Below, one piece after another: positions 35,388 through 43,965 of a stretch of 64,000 bases of DNA. The notes below the pieces were generated by a model. That model was not told the DNA's origin, did not search any database, and saw nothing but the letters and a program-made list of their open reading frames with translations. Numbering within the stretch: the stretch's first letter is position 1; every line of letters begins with the position of its first letter. Origin of the DNA: Micrococcaceae bacterium Sec5.1 (GTDB lineage: Bacteria; Actinomycetota; Actinomycetes; Actinomycetales; Micrococcaceae). The stretch covers positions 310,001 to 374,000 of the forward strand of contig CP143430.1 of NCBI GenBank assembly GCA_039636795.1. Direction: 5' to 3'. The position numbers and the translations under genes were made by a program.

Positions 35388-36428
35388 GTGCCAAGTACCG
35401 TGAAGGCCTATGTAGCCACTTCTCCCACCTCGGACCTCGCGCCGGGCACTGTGGAACGGCGGGATCCCGGCGATTTCGATGTGCAGATTTCCATCAGGTA
35501 CACCGGAATCTGCCACTCGGACATCCATGCTGCACGTGGAGACTGGGCCAGCAACTACCCCTTGGTGGTTGGCCACGAAATCGTCGGAGTGGTGGAAGCC
35601 ATCGGTTCCAGAGTCACCCGGCACTCGGTGGGGGACCGCGTGGGAGTGGGCTGCTTCGTTGATTCCTGCAGGGAATGCGTCAATTGCCGTGCAGGCGAGG
35701 AGCAGTACTGCCTGCAAGGTGCAACCAGCACCTACAACTCGTTCGGCCGTGACGGTCTGCCCACTGCCGGTGGTTACAGCACAAGCATCGTGGTGGATGA
35801 GAACTACGTCCTCAGAATCCCCGACGGCATAGACCTCCAGGAGGCGGCCCCACTGCTGTGCGCGGGAATCACCATGTACGCACCGTTGCGTAACTGGAAA
35901 GCCGGGCCAGGCAAGCGCGTGGCCATCATCGGTATGGGCGGCCTGGGCCATATGGGCGTGAAGATCGCTGCGGCCTTGGGAGCCGAAGTCACGGTGCTCA
36001 GCCAATCGCTGAAGAAGCAGGAGGACGCCGTCCGGCTCGGCGCCCACAGCTACTACGCAACATCTGAACCGGCAACCTTCGAATATCTGAAGGGTCAGCT
36101 GGACCTGATCATCAACACTGTCTCCGCGGACGTCGATGTGGATGCGTACCTGTCCTTGCTTGCCTTGGATGGCACCATGGTCCTCGTGGGCCTGCCCTCA
36201 AAACCCCTGAGCCAGCGCGCGTGGTCGCTGGTGGAATTCCGACGCAACCTCAGTGGCTCAAGGATGGGCGGAATCCGGCAAACCCAGGAAATGCTGGACT
36301 TCTGTGCTGCCCACAGACTGGGGGCAGACGTGGAAGTCATTCAAGCAAGCCAGATCAACGAAGCATTCGAACGGGTGCTCGCCAGCGATGTCCGCTACCG
36401 CTTCGTCATCGACGCAAGTACATTCTGA
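35388..36428 (+). CDS. Zinc-dependent alcohol dehydrogenase (MDR, cinnamyl-alcohol type)
   Basis: A 346-residue MDR enzyme. Catalytic zinc ligands are in TGICHSDIH and GHEIVGVV; structural zinc cysteines are in [15 protein letters not shown]; the cofactor motif is [13 protein letters not shown]. It starts at GTG 35388 after an A/G-rich ribosome binding site. The family reduces or oxidises aldehydes, usually with NADP. It is the last gene of the operon; a short AT spacer then precedes a convergent LysR gene. Confidence 0.88.
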   Translation: MPSTVKAYVATSPTSDLAPGTVERRDPGDFDVQISIRYTGICHSDIHAARGDWASNYPLVVGHEIVGVVEAIGSRVTRHSVGDRVGVGCFVDSCRECVNCRAGEEQYCLQGATSTYNSFGRDGLPTAGGYSTSIVVDENYVLRIPDGIDLQEAAPLLCAGITMYAPLRNWKAGPGKRVAIIGMGGLGHMGVKIAAALGAEVTVLSQSLKKQEDAVRLGAHSYYATSEPATFEYLKGQLDLIINTVSADVDVDAYLSLLALDGTMVLVGLPSKPLSQRAWSLVEFRRNLSGSRMGGIRQTQEMLDFCAAHRLGADVEVIQASQINEAFERVLASDVRYRFVIDASTF

Positions 36429-36445
36429 TTAAGCACACCCAACCG

Positions 36446-37297
36446 TCATCCCGAGTACAGCCTCATCAGTAACTCCACGATCCGGCCGCGCTTCTGCGGC
36501 GGATCCTTCGTGGACCACGCGAGGTACACAGATACTGGCGGGGCGTCGCGCACCGGACGGTAGATGATGCCCCGACGCCGATACTGGTGAGCCGTCGACC
36601 CGGCAGTCATGCCCCGCGCCGCCCCGCTGCCAATTGTCGTCAACCAATCATCCACATCGTTAATGGGCACGATGTCCGGCCGGCCCTCCGCCGGCCACAG
36701 CTCAAGAGTCGTGCTTCCCGTCCGCAGATCCATAGCGACCGGCCGCTCGGCCACCTGTGCCATGGTCACCGAACGTCGCGATGCCAGGGGATCGTCCGAG
36801 GACATGGCGCAGTACCGCTTCTCCTCGCCAATCCGGACATGCTCGACGCCGGGCGCATCCGGAAGGCGTCGAAGGATGGCCAAGTCGGTGGTTCCGTCGG
36901 CAAGGCCACCGGTAGGGGAGTTGGAGTGCACGAGTTGCAGCTCCACGCCCGGTATTGCGACCGCCCATCGGCGTTGGAACTCCATGGTGTGCTCGCCTAA
37001 AGCGGACCACGCGTAGCCCATCCGGATCTTTCCGGTACCGGACTGGGCCTCCCTCTCGAGGTCCCCCAGAAGTGAGAGGACGCGACGTGCCTTGGCGACG
37101 ACGCGCTCGCCGGAGGGAGTCAGGCCAACGCTGCGGGTGGTCCGTTCCAGGAGCCGTACCCCGAGAATCTGTTCCAGCCCGGCGATGTTGCGTGAAACGG
37201 CCGCTTGGGACATTCCCAGTTCAATGGCGGCATCTGTGAACGTGCCTTCCTCGACTACAGCCAGGAGGCACCGTAATTGCCTCACCTCGACGTCCAT
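36446..37297 (-). CDS. LysR-family transcriptional regulator
   Basis: A 283-residue protein with an N-terminal HTH (GTFTDAAIELGMSQAAVSRN) followed by a periplasmic-binding-like effector domain (IRMGYAWSAL onwards). ATGs at 37315 and 37306 are alternatives, but 37297 gives the standard length and leaves the tandem ATGC-n7-GCAT sites outside the gene. It is divergent from the EamA exporter, the usual arrangement for a LysR-controlled exporter. Confidence 0.85.
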   Translation of the reverse strand: MDVEVRQLRCLLAVVEEGTFTDAAIELGMSQAAVSRNIAGLEQILGVRLLERTTRSVGLTPSGERVVAKARRVLSLLGDLEREAQSGTGKIRMGYAWSALGEHTMEFQRRWAVAIPGVELQLVHSNSPTGGLADGTTDLAILRRLPDAPGVEHVRIGEEKRYCAMSSDDPLASRRSVTMAQVAERPVAMDLRTGSTTLELWPAEGRPDIVPINDVDDWLTTIGSGAARGMTAGSTAHQYRRRGIIYRPVRDAPPVSVYLAWSTKDPPQKRGRIVELLMRLYSG

Positions 37298-37313
37298 GCG
37301 GTCCATCCTATTC

Positions 37314-37357
37314 ATGCATCCACCGCATAAATAGCCTCGTCCATGCATTTAGCGGAT
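37314..37357. promoter_or_regulatory. Tandem LysR-type binding sites
   Basis: Two ATGC-n7-GCAT-like dyads, at 37314-37328 (perfect) and 37343-37357 (one mismatch), 29 bp apart between the divergent LysR and EamA genes. T-n11-A spacing is the LysR hallmark. Confidence 0.6.
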
Positions 37358-37383
37358 ACACGGCCCAGGCGCAGAATTTCAGC

Positions 37384-38355
37384 ATGATCGATACGAGGGC
37401 AGTTGGAGTAAGGCCGTCCCGGAAGGCCGGGGGCGCGGCGACCCTCCTGGCCAGCGCACTTTCCAACCAACTTGGCGCCGCCACGGCATCCTTCGCCTTT
37501 CCGGTCATGGGACCAATAGGTGTGGTGGCGGTGCGCCAGCTCGTGGCGGCGGCTGTTCTCTTGCCGATCGTCCGGCCCCGGCTGAGGGAACTGAGCTGGC
37601 GGCAATGGTGGCCTGTCCTTCTCCTCGCCGTTTCGTTCGGCACCATGAATCTCGGCCTGTATGCGTCCATCCAACGGATCGGCCTTGGGCTTGCCGTCAC
37701 CCTCGAGTTCCTTGGGCCCTTGGCCGTGGCTTTGATCAGCTCGCGACGAAAGAGCAGTGCGCTCTGCGCTGTGGTCGCTGCATTCGGCGTTCTGGCCATC
37801 ACTCGGCCTGAAGCATCCATGGATCTCGTAGGGATCGGCTTGGGGCTGATCGCCGCTTGCAGTTGGGCCGCCTATATCCTCCTGAACCGGACCGTGGGCC
37901 AAAGAGTGCAGGGTATCCAGGGCACAGCAGCCGCAACAGGAGTGTCGGCGACGCTGTTCCTGCCTGTCGCCGTCGTGGTTTTCATCAGCCAACCTGTGGA
38001 CGGCTTGGCTGTTCTCTGCGCTGTGGCGGCCGGAATCTTCGCCTCCGTGTTGCCTTACGTGGCCGATCTAATCGCGCTGCGACGGGTCCCCGCGAACATG
38101 TTCGGCGTGCTCATGAGCATCAACCCTGTGTTTGCTGCAGTCATCGGTGCCGTAATCCTGCATCAGGACCTGGCGGCGGGGCAGTGGGTGGGGATCGGAC
38201 TGATCGTCGCGGCCAATGCCGGGGTGTTGCTGCTGCGGGAGCGCGGACAGGGCGCGGCCAGTATTAGCCCTAAGCTGGAGCCTGCCCGCTCGACCCCCGG
38301 ACCTGGAGTTGGGACGGCACCAAGTGCAGCCGCGCAGGGAGATTGGGAGTTGTGA
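37384..38355 (+). CDS. EamA-family (RhtA-like) transporter
   Basis: A 323-residue protein with ten hydrophobic segments in two five-helix repeats (for example SFGTMNLGLYASIQRI and ILNRTV region). It resembles RhtA-type exporters of threonine/homoserine or other metabolites. The last 30 residues are hydrophilic and Pro/Gly rich. The 3' end overlaps the convergent LacI gene by 86 bp. The divergent LysR suggests inducible efflux. The substrate is unknown. Confidence 0.85.
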   Translation: MIDTRAVGVRPSRKAGGAATLLASALSNQLGAATASFAFPVMGPIGVVAVRQLVAAAVLLPIVRPRLRELSWRQWWPVLLLAVSFGTMNLGLYASIQRIGLGLAVTLEFLGPLAVALISSRRKSSALCAVVAAFGVLAITRPEASMDLVGIGLGLIAACSWAAYILLNRTVGQRVQGIQGTAAATGVSATLFLPVAVVVFISQPVDGLAVLCAVAAGIFASVLPYVADLIALRRVPANMFGVLMSINPVFAAVIGAVILHQDLAAGQWVGIGLIVAANAGVLLLRERGQGAASISPKLEPARSTPGPGVGTAPSAAAQGDWEL

Positions 38356-39301
38356 GCCGCTCCAGGATGAACTTGCCGGCCTCGACGCCGACGGCGAGAT
38401 TTCCGTTGTCCACGGATGTCAGCGACAAGTGCCGGATTTTGGCCAGGTAAGTGTTGTCGTAACCCACCAGTGAGAGGTCGTCGGGCACGGAAAGTCCGAG
38501 GTCGTCTGCAGCCGAAAGCGCGCCGATGCAGGCGACGTCGTTGTACGCGAAAATGGCAGTGGGCCTCGCCGGGCCGGCGAGCAACCTGCTTGCTGTGCTG
38601 TAGGCGCTCTCTTCGCTCATGCCGCCGCCCGGCACCGCAAGAGGTTCCAGCCCGGCGTCGAGCATGCTGCGTTCGAATGAGACCCGCCGCAGCTTCCCCA
38701 CTTCACCTGGCCCCTGAAGGTGCGCAATGCGCTGGTGACCCAGCGCGATGAGATGCTCGGTCGCCTGACGCGCACCGGCGTCGTCATCATTGACCACGAT
38801 GTCGACGCCGGCAAGTACCGGTTCGCGGGTCCCGGCGAGGACTACGGGGATGCTTTGGGCAGCCTTCTCGATCGCGGCAGATTCGTTGGTGGTTCCCACT
38901 ACCACTAGGCCATCCACTCGTTGCTCCAGGAGCGTCTCCACCGAACTCCGGCCCACCCGCTGGTCAGTGTATGAATCGGCGAGAACCGGTGAAACGCCCG
39001 CCGAATGCAGCGCCGCCGTGAGTCCCTCAAGAAGTTCCACGAACCACGGATTCCGGATGTCGTTGAGCATGACGCCGATGGTTCCGCTGCGCGGCCCGGA
39101 GAGTCGCTGGGCCAGTCGGTTGGGCCTGTAACCCAGGTTTTCCATGGCTTCCATGACGGCACGACGGCGGCTCTCACTGACGTTGGCAGAGCCCTGCAGG
39201 ACGAGGGAGACCAAGGACTTGGAAACACCCGCGGCGCTTGCGACATCGCGAATCGTTGGCTTGGTTCCCGGCGCGCCGGTCGGGGATGGTGCATCAGGCA
39301 T
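38270..39301 (-). CDS. LacI-family regulator 1
   Basis: A 343-residue protein with an N-terminal HTH (TIRDVASAAGVSKSLVSLVL), hinge helix (RRRAVMEAMENLGYRPN) and a periplasmic-binding-like effector domain (GTIGVMLNDIRNPWFVELLEG). The palindrome TGGACCGGTCCA lies in its promoter region, shared with the divergent dehydrogenase operon, which suggests control of that operon in response to a sugar or polyol. Confidence 0.9.
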   Translation of the reverse strand: MPDAPSPTGAPGTKPTIRDVASAAGVSKSLVSLVLQGSANVSESRRRAVMEAMENLGYRPNRLAQRLSGPRSGTIGVMLNDIRNPWFVELLEGLTAALHSAGVSPVLADSYTDQRVGRSSVETLLEQRVDGLVVVGTTNESAAIEKAAQSIPVVLAGTREPVLAGVDIVVNDDDAGARQATEHLIALGHQRIAHLQGPGEVGKLRRVSFERSMLDAGLEPLAVPGGGMSEESAYSTASRLLAGPARPTAIFAYNDVACIGALSAADDLGLSVPDDLSLVGYDNTYLAKIRHLSLTSVDNGNLAVGVEAGKFILERLTTPNLPARLHLVPSQLQVRGSSGQAPA

Positions 39302-39376
39302 GGGGGTCTCGTTCCGGTCTGTCAGGTTCGTTCCAAGCTTAGAGGGCTTGACGCCGCCCCTTCTCAGACTCCATTA

Positions 39377-39388
39377 TGGACCGGTCCA
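39377..39388. promoter_or_regulatory. LacI-type operator
   Basis: Perfect 12-bp palindrome TGGACCGGTCCA between the divergent LacI regulator and the first Gfo/Idh/MocA gene; a central CG step is typical of LacI-family operators. Confidence 0.65.
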
Positions 39389-39419
39389 AGTAAATTCCAA
39401 AACATCAAAGAGGATCTCC

Positions 39420-40640
39420 ATGAGTGCACCCAATACACGCCGTCTGATCGCCGGCATGGTCGGAGGAGGCGTTGGCGCGGACATCGGCAAGACGCACCGC
39501 TACGCCATGCGCTTGGATGACCATTTCGAGCTGCAGGCAGGAGTCTTTGGGCGGGATGCCAGCGCTTCGCGGGCGATCGCCGTCGAGCTCGGGGTTCCCG
39601 AAGACCGAAACTATGCGGACTACCCGCAAATGGCCGCGGCAGAGTCGGCGCGCGAAGACGGTGTGGACGTGGTTGTGGTGGCGACGCCCAACGACAGCCA
39701 TTTCGACATCGCCAGCACCTTTCTCGAAGCGGGCATCTCGGTGGTGTGCGAGAAGCCGCTGACCAGGGATTCAGCCACAGCCGCCGCACTGGTTCGGATC
39801 GCTGCGGAAAACGAAGCCATTCTCGCCGTTCCGCACTGCTACTCGGCCTACGCCATGGTTCGCCAAGCTGCCCGCATGGTCCGCAATGGTGAACTGGGCG
39901 CCATCCGGTTTGCCGACGTCGAGCATGCCTCCGGCTGGGCGGCCACGCCCCTGGAGGAGTCTGGCCATAAGCAGGCCCTCTGGCGTACCAATCCTGACAT
40001 CGCGGGGTTCCCGAGCGTCGTCGGAGACCTTGGCACTCATGCCTTCCACCTGCTTCGCTACATCACCGGGCTGGAAGCAGAGCGCCTCGCCGGGCGCCTG
40101 AAAACGCTGGTTCCAGGACGTCGGGTATTCGACCACGCCACGGTGGAGTTGGAGATGTCCGGGGGTGTCCCGGCGCGCGTTTGGGCCAGCATGGCTGCCA
40201 CCGGCCACAATCACGGGCTACGCATCCGTGTTTACGGCGATAAAGGCAGCCTTGAGTGGCAGCACGAGGACCCGCATCATCTCAAAGTTCAGGACCTGGC
40301 GGGGGCTACGACCATCCTCACGCAAGGCCTCAGCACCTTGCACGACGACGCGTCCCGGCTCACGCGGGTCGGTCTTGGCCACCCGGAGGGCTTCCTTGAA
40401 GCTTTCGCCAATTTCTATTCCGACCTCGCCGAGGTCCTGCGCGCCCGTCGCGACGGCTTGGCCCTTCCCGACCGTGAGTTGTCCTTCCCCACCGGCATCG
40501 ATGGTCTGATCGGCGTCCAGTTCGTGGAGGCCGTGGCCGCATCGCATCATGAGGACTCGGCTTGGAAAGTGCCGGCCTTCGCAGGGACGGCCGCCACTCT
40601 CACGGAGAAACCCGCCCTCACAGAGAAAGCAGCAGTGTGA
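39420..40640 (+). CDS. Gfo/Idh/MocA-family oxidoreductase 1
   Basis: A 406-residue enzyme with an N-terminal Rossmann domain (GMVGGGVGADIG), the EKPL substrate/cofactor motif (CEKPLTRDSATAA) and a C-terminal beta-sheet domain with SGWAATPLEESGHKQALWRTNPD. Members oxidise sugars, sugar acids or inositols. AGAGGA is 7 bp upstream of the ATG. Its stop overlaps the next gene's start (TGATG), so the two are coupled. The substrate is unknown. Confidence 0.85.
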   Translation: MSAPNTRRLIAGMVGGGVGADIGKTHRYAMRLDDHFELQAGVFGRDASASRAIAVELGVPEDRNYADYPQMAAAESAREDGVDVVVVATPNDSHFDIASTFLEAGISVVCEKPLTRDSATAAALVRIAAENEAILAVPHCYSAYAMVRQAARMVRNGELGAIRFADVEHASGWAATPLEESGHKQALWRTNPDIAGFPSVVGDLGTHAFHLLRYITGLEAERLAGRLKTLVPGRRVFDHATVELEMSGGVPARVWASMAATGHNHGLRIRVYGDKGSLEWQHEDPHHLKVQDLAGATTILTQGLSTLHDDASRLTRVGLGHPEGFLEAFANFYSDLAEVLRARRDGLALPDRELSFPTGIDGLIGVQFVEAVAASHHEDSAWKVPAFAGTAATLTEKPALTEKAAV

Positions 40641-41638
40641 TGAAGCTCCGTTTCGCGCTCATCGGGGCCGGCTTCATTGGCTCCGTCCACGCCACAAACC
40701 TCGCCGCCCATCCCGGCATCGATTTTCGCCTCGTCTACGACGTCGACCAGCAACGCGCGCAGTCCCTGGCCGCCGCGCACGGGGCTGCTGTAGCCGCGGC
40801 CTTAGACGAAGTTTTCGATGCTTCGGCGATTGACGCCGTCTTCATCGCCTCCTCCACGGACACGCACGCCGGGCACCTCCGCCGCGCTGCCGCCGCCGGC
40901 ATCGCAGTGCTCTGCGAGAAGCCGATCGACCTGGACCTCGCCCACGCCCGCGATGTCGCTTCGTTCGCGCAGGAGACTGGCGTTCCGGTGATGGTCGACT
41001 TCAATCGCCGGTTCGATCGCGATTACGCCGAGCTCAAGCGCGTGGTGGATTCAGGCCGGATCGGCAAAGTGGAGCTGATCCAGCTGACATCGCGTGGCCC
41101 CTCCATGCCTCCCTTGTCCTATATCGCCACCTCAGGCGGCCAGATGCGTGACCAGACCGTGCACTTCTTCGATCTCGCGCGCTGGCTCAGCGGTCTTGAC
41201 CCGGTAGAGGTCTTCGCCACGGGTTCGGCTTTGGCGGAGCCCGGCATCGTGAAGTACGACGACGTCGACACGTCCGCGGTCACGTTGCGGCTGCCCGGAG
41301 GTGCTTTGGTGCAGATCGATTCTGTGCGCCGGACTGGATATGGATACGACGAACGCATTGAAATCATGGGCTCAACCGGGATGGTGGAGGCCCGTCGTCA
41401 CAGGAACGGTGCAGTTTCCCGGTACAGCGGTGGCTCCGTAGTGGACGATGGGCTGCATCCCGGGTGGTTCGAACGGGTGCAACCGACGTATGCCGCGGCA
41501 CTCGCCGCTTTCGTCTCTTCCTTGCAGGGAGGATCGGATTCCATGCCGTCGCTGGAAGATGGACTCAAGGCCCAGGCCATAGCCGAAGCTGCGGTTATCT
41601 CCCTTCGCAGCGGCCGCATGGAACCGATCAAGTACTGA
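40640..41638 (+). CDS. Gfo/Idh/MocA-family oxidoreductase 2 (inositol 2-dehydrogenase-like)
   Basis: A 332-residue enzyme with ALIGAGFIGSVHATNLA, CEKPIDLDLAHA and a catalytic region FNRRFDRDYAELKRV and GGQMRDQTVHFFDLARWL, the last containing the Asp/His pair typical of myo-inositol dehydrogenases. An earlier in-frame ATG at 40562 is inside the preceding gene, so 40640 is used. Together with gene 1 it may carry out two oxidations of one polyol. Confidence 0.85.
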   Translation: MKLRFALIGAGFIGSVHATNLAAHPGIDFRLVYDVDQQRAQSLAAAHGAAVAAALDEVFDASAIDAVFIASSTDTHAGHLRRAAAAGIAVLCEKPIDLDLAHARDVASFAQETGVPVMVDFNRRFDRDYAELKRVVDSGRIGKVELIQLTSRGPSMPPLSYIATSGGQMRDQTVHFFDLARWLSGLDPVEVFATGSALAEPGIVKYDDVDTSAVTLRLPGGALVQIDSVRRTGYGYDERIEIMGSTGMVEARRHRNGAVSRYSGGSVVDDGLHPGWFERVQPTYAAALAAFVSSLQGGSDSMPSLEDGLKAQAIAEAAVISLRSGRMEPIKY

Positions 41639-41647
41639 CCCAAGTAG

Positions 41648-41695
41648 GGGACAGCACATGTCGCTATGGGCAGCCGTAGCGACGTGTGCTGTCCC
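41648..41695. terminator. Bidirectional terminator
   Basis: Arms of 19 bp (41648-41666 and 41677-41695) with one T/G pair mismatch and a 10-base loop, between convergent genes. Confidence 0.85.
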
Positions 41696-42490
41696 TCAGT
41701 TGGGTGAGAACGACGCGCGGAAGGCTGCCAACGCTGCGTCGCCCGCCTGGATGCCCTGACCACCGATTGCACTGGCCTCCATGCCAATCACTCCCGTGTA
41801 CCCGGCGTCGCGCAGTGCTTTGGCGATGGCCGGGTAGTTGATCTCGCCGGTCCCTGGTTCAAAGCGGCCCGGCACGTCGGCAATCTGGATCTCGCCCGTA
41901 TAAGGCTGGGCTGAGCGCACGAGCTCAATAAGGTTCCCCTCGCCGATCTGTGCGTGGTAGAGATCCAGCATCATCTTCACGTTGGGGTGGTTCACAGCTG
42001 TGACCAGCGCCAGTGTGTCCTTTGCGCGCGCCAAGGGAATGCCGGGGTGGTCCAGGATTGTGTTCAGATTTTCCAGCGCAAACACGATGCCGTGCTTTTG
42101 GCCCAGTTCAGCCAGCTGTTCCAAGGTTCGGAGGCCCGTCAACCACATCTCGCCGGTGGACCGGTGGAGCGGACGAACAGCCCGCCCGCCTTCACCGAGT
42201 TCGCCAGGATGAACCACCATGCGTTCGACGCCGAGCTCCAGTGCCGTGGGGATCAGCTTCTCAGCGGAGGCCAGAACTTCATGCGCAGTGCTGGGATCAA
42301 TGACGCTGCCGCAGAAGTAGCCACTCATGGAGGAGAACTTGGCGCCGGTTGCTGCGAGGGCTGCGATGTCCCGGCCGCGGGTGTCCCAGAGCTCCACTTC
42401 GAAACCTTGATCGTGAATGCGGCGCACACGATCGATCAAAGGCAAATCGCCGTAAACCATCTCCGCGCAGACGGCCAAACGGAAGCTCAT
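41696..42490 (-). CDS. Sugar-phosphate isomerase/epimerase, hydroxypyruvate isomerase-like TIM barrel
   Basis: A 264-residue AP-endonuclease-like TIM barrel: VCAEMVYGDLPLIDRV, MVVHPGELGEGG, ALENLNTILDHPG (metal Glu) and a late HAQIGEGN and GVIGMEAS with metal residues. Relatives isomerise hydroxypyruvate, tagatose-type sugars or inosose. Its start overlaps the Gfo/Idh stop by 4 bp, so it acts with that enzyme. The pair probably forms part of a sugar or inositol degradation route. Confidence 0.82.
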   Translation of the reverse strand: MSFRLAVCAEMVYGDLPLIDRVRRIHDQGFEVELWDTRGRDIAALAATGAKFSSMSGYFCGSVIDPSTAHEVLASAEKLIPTALELGVERMVVHPGELGEGGRAVRPLHRSTGEMWLTGLRTLEQLAELGQKHGIVFALENLNTILDHPGIPLARAKDTLALVTAVNHPNVKMMLDLYHAQIGEGNLIELVRSAQPYTGEIQIADVPGRFEPGTGEINYPAIAKALRDAGYTGVIGMEASAIGGQGIQAGDAALAAFRASFSPN

Positions 42491-43644
42491 GCTCCCTGCC
42501 CTGCGGCCTGAAGCTGTGCTGTTGAATGCGTTTCGGCTGGACGAAGGTCCGCGATCGAGGACACCTCGACGGGAAGCCCCGTCTGGGCTGACTTGAAAGC
42601 GGCCAAGGCAACCGCCAGGGCGTTGCGGGCGTCCACGCCACCGGGAGCAGCGACAACGGCGGCAGGGGTTCCCGCCGTCGTGCGTTGATTGACCTTGCCG
42701 CGGCGTGCGGCGACGTCGTCCGCGAAGTGGGCCAGCTCTGCCGTGTAGGCGTCATGGAAGAGGTCGATGTTCAGGCGGGCGGTGTCTGACCCGATGCCGG
42801 CGGCTGTGTAGCTCGTGGCGTTGGTGGCCTGTGGGCTACCGGCCGTGACCATGCCGGCAGAGCCGAACACTTCGCCGCGGACGTCGTAACCGTAGAGGGC
42901 GTTGAAGTTGGCTTCCGCTACAGCAATGGCGCCGTTGCTGTACGTGACAGTGACGACCGCGGTGTCCAGCAGGCCACCGGCCTTCGCATCGGGGGCAACC
43001 AAGGCATCCGCGACTGCATGGACTTTCACGGGGACCGCCCCGGGATTCAGCCAGTTCAGGGTGTCGAAATCGTGGATGAGGGTTTCCAGGAAGATGGTGC
43101 CGGGGGCGATCCTCTCCGGGTTGCTGATGCCTGCTTCCGTGCCGGGATCGCGCGTGAGGGAGCGGAGCAGCTGCGGAACTCCGACCATGCCGTCGTCGAT
43201 CAGCTTCCGGGCGGCCGAGAAATCCGTTGAGTAGCGGCGGTTGAAACCAAAACGGAGCACGACGCCGGCACTCGCCGCCGCTTCGACGGCGGAGTCGAGT
43301 TCGGCGATGCTCCGCCCGCCAGGCTTTTCGCAGAACACGTCCTTCCCGGCTTTGGCCGCAGCGGCGATCAGCTCGGAATGGAAGCGCAGGGGAGTGGCGA
43401 TAAGTACTGCGTCCACGTCCGGATCGGCAAGGACGTCGGCAACATCGGTGCTGATTTTGGTAACGCCGAGGCGGCTCGCGAGGGCTTCCACGGCAGGCAG
43501 GACTGGATCAGCGATGGCTTCCAACCGTGCGTTCGGGATCCTCAGGGCGATGGATTCGGCGTGGAATGCGCCGATCCATCCGGCGCCGATCACGGCGATG
43601 CGGACAGGCCGGTCCTCGATGACCGGGTGCTGAAGGTACGTCAT
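42487..43644 (-). CDS. Gfo/Idh/MocA-family oxidoreductase 3
   Basis: A 385-residue enzyme: AVIGAGWIGAFHAESIA, FCEKPGGRSIAELD, and a catalytic region FNRRYSTDFSAARKLI and LETLIHDFDTLNWL, which is typical of inositol dehydrogenase-type members. The ATG at 43644 is chosen over an upstream start that would run into the operator. The upstream palindromes CTAGAACGTTCTAG match the site in front of LacI regulator 2, so this operon is its likely target. Confidence 0.85.
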   Translation of the reverse strand: MTYLQHPVIEDRPVRIAVIGAGWIGAFHAESIALRIPNARLEAIADPVLPAVEALASRLGVTKISTDVADVLADPDVDAVLIATPLRFHSELIAAAAKAGKDVFCEKPGGRSIAELDSAVEAAASAGVVLRFGFNRRYSTDFSAARKLIDDGMVGVPQLLRSLTRDPGTEAGISNPERIAPGTIFLETLIHDFDTLNWLNPGAVPVKVHAVADALVAPDAKAGGLLDTAVVTVTYSNGAIAVAEANFNALYGYDVRGEVFGSAGMVTAGSPQATNATSYTAAGIGSDTARLNIDLFHDAYTAELAHFADDVAARRGKVNQRTTAGTPAAVVAAPGGVDARNALAVALAAFKSAQTGLPVEVSSIADLRPAETHSTAQLQAAGQGA

Positions 43645-43666
43645 TGTTGTTCCTCGATTCAGGCAT

Positions 43667-43680
43667 CTAGAACGTTCTAG
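43667..43680. promoter_or_regulatory. LacI-type operator, site 1 (CTAGAACGTTCTAG)
   Basis: A perfect 14-bp palindrome 23 bp upstream of the dehydrogenase start. Confidence 0.75.
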
Positions 43681-43714
43681 TTCGACCATGCTCGCATGCT
43701 TGGACGGGTGGTGT

Positions 43715-43728
43715 CTAGATCGTTCTAG
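43715..43728. promoter_or_regulatory. LacI-type operator, site 2 (CTAGATCGTTCTAG)
   Basis: One base different from site 1 and 48 bp away from it, in line with cooperative repression. TAGATCGTTCTA recurs before lacI 2 at 47386. Confidence 0.7.
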
Positions 43729-43749
43729 CTGCCTCTTGCTGTACTCCGG

Positions 43750-43965
43750 CTAAGCGGCATCGTTCCGGCCGGCACGTCCCTGAGGAAGATGACGCCCGAA
43801 CGCCAGCCTGATGAGCGGGGTCAGCAACAGGAGCAGCAGGACGCTGCCAAAGCCAACAACGCCCGCAAGGAAAACCAGGCTGGCCATGAACAGGAGGTGG
43901 ATGTCAGGCGCATCGGCAAGCGGTAGGGCGGCCGATATTGCCGATACCTGGTTGAAGGTGTTCAT
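43750..43965 (-). CDS. Small membrane protein, 71 aa
   Basis: A 71-residue protein with AGGAG 6 bp upstream of its ATG. It has one or two hydrophobic segments (LLFMASLVFLAGVVGFGSVL and LLLLLTPLIRLAFG) and a basic tail (RHLPQGRAGRND). No family recognised. It may be involved in envelope biology; nothing ties it to neighbours. Confidence 0.55.
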   Translation of the reverse strand: MNTFNQVSAISAALPLADAPDIHLLFMASLVFLAGVVGFGSVLLLLLLTPLIRLAFGRHLPQGRAGRNDAA

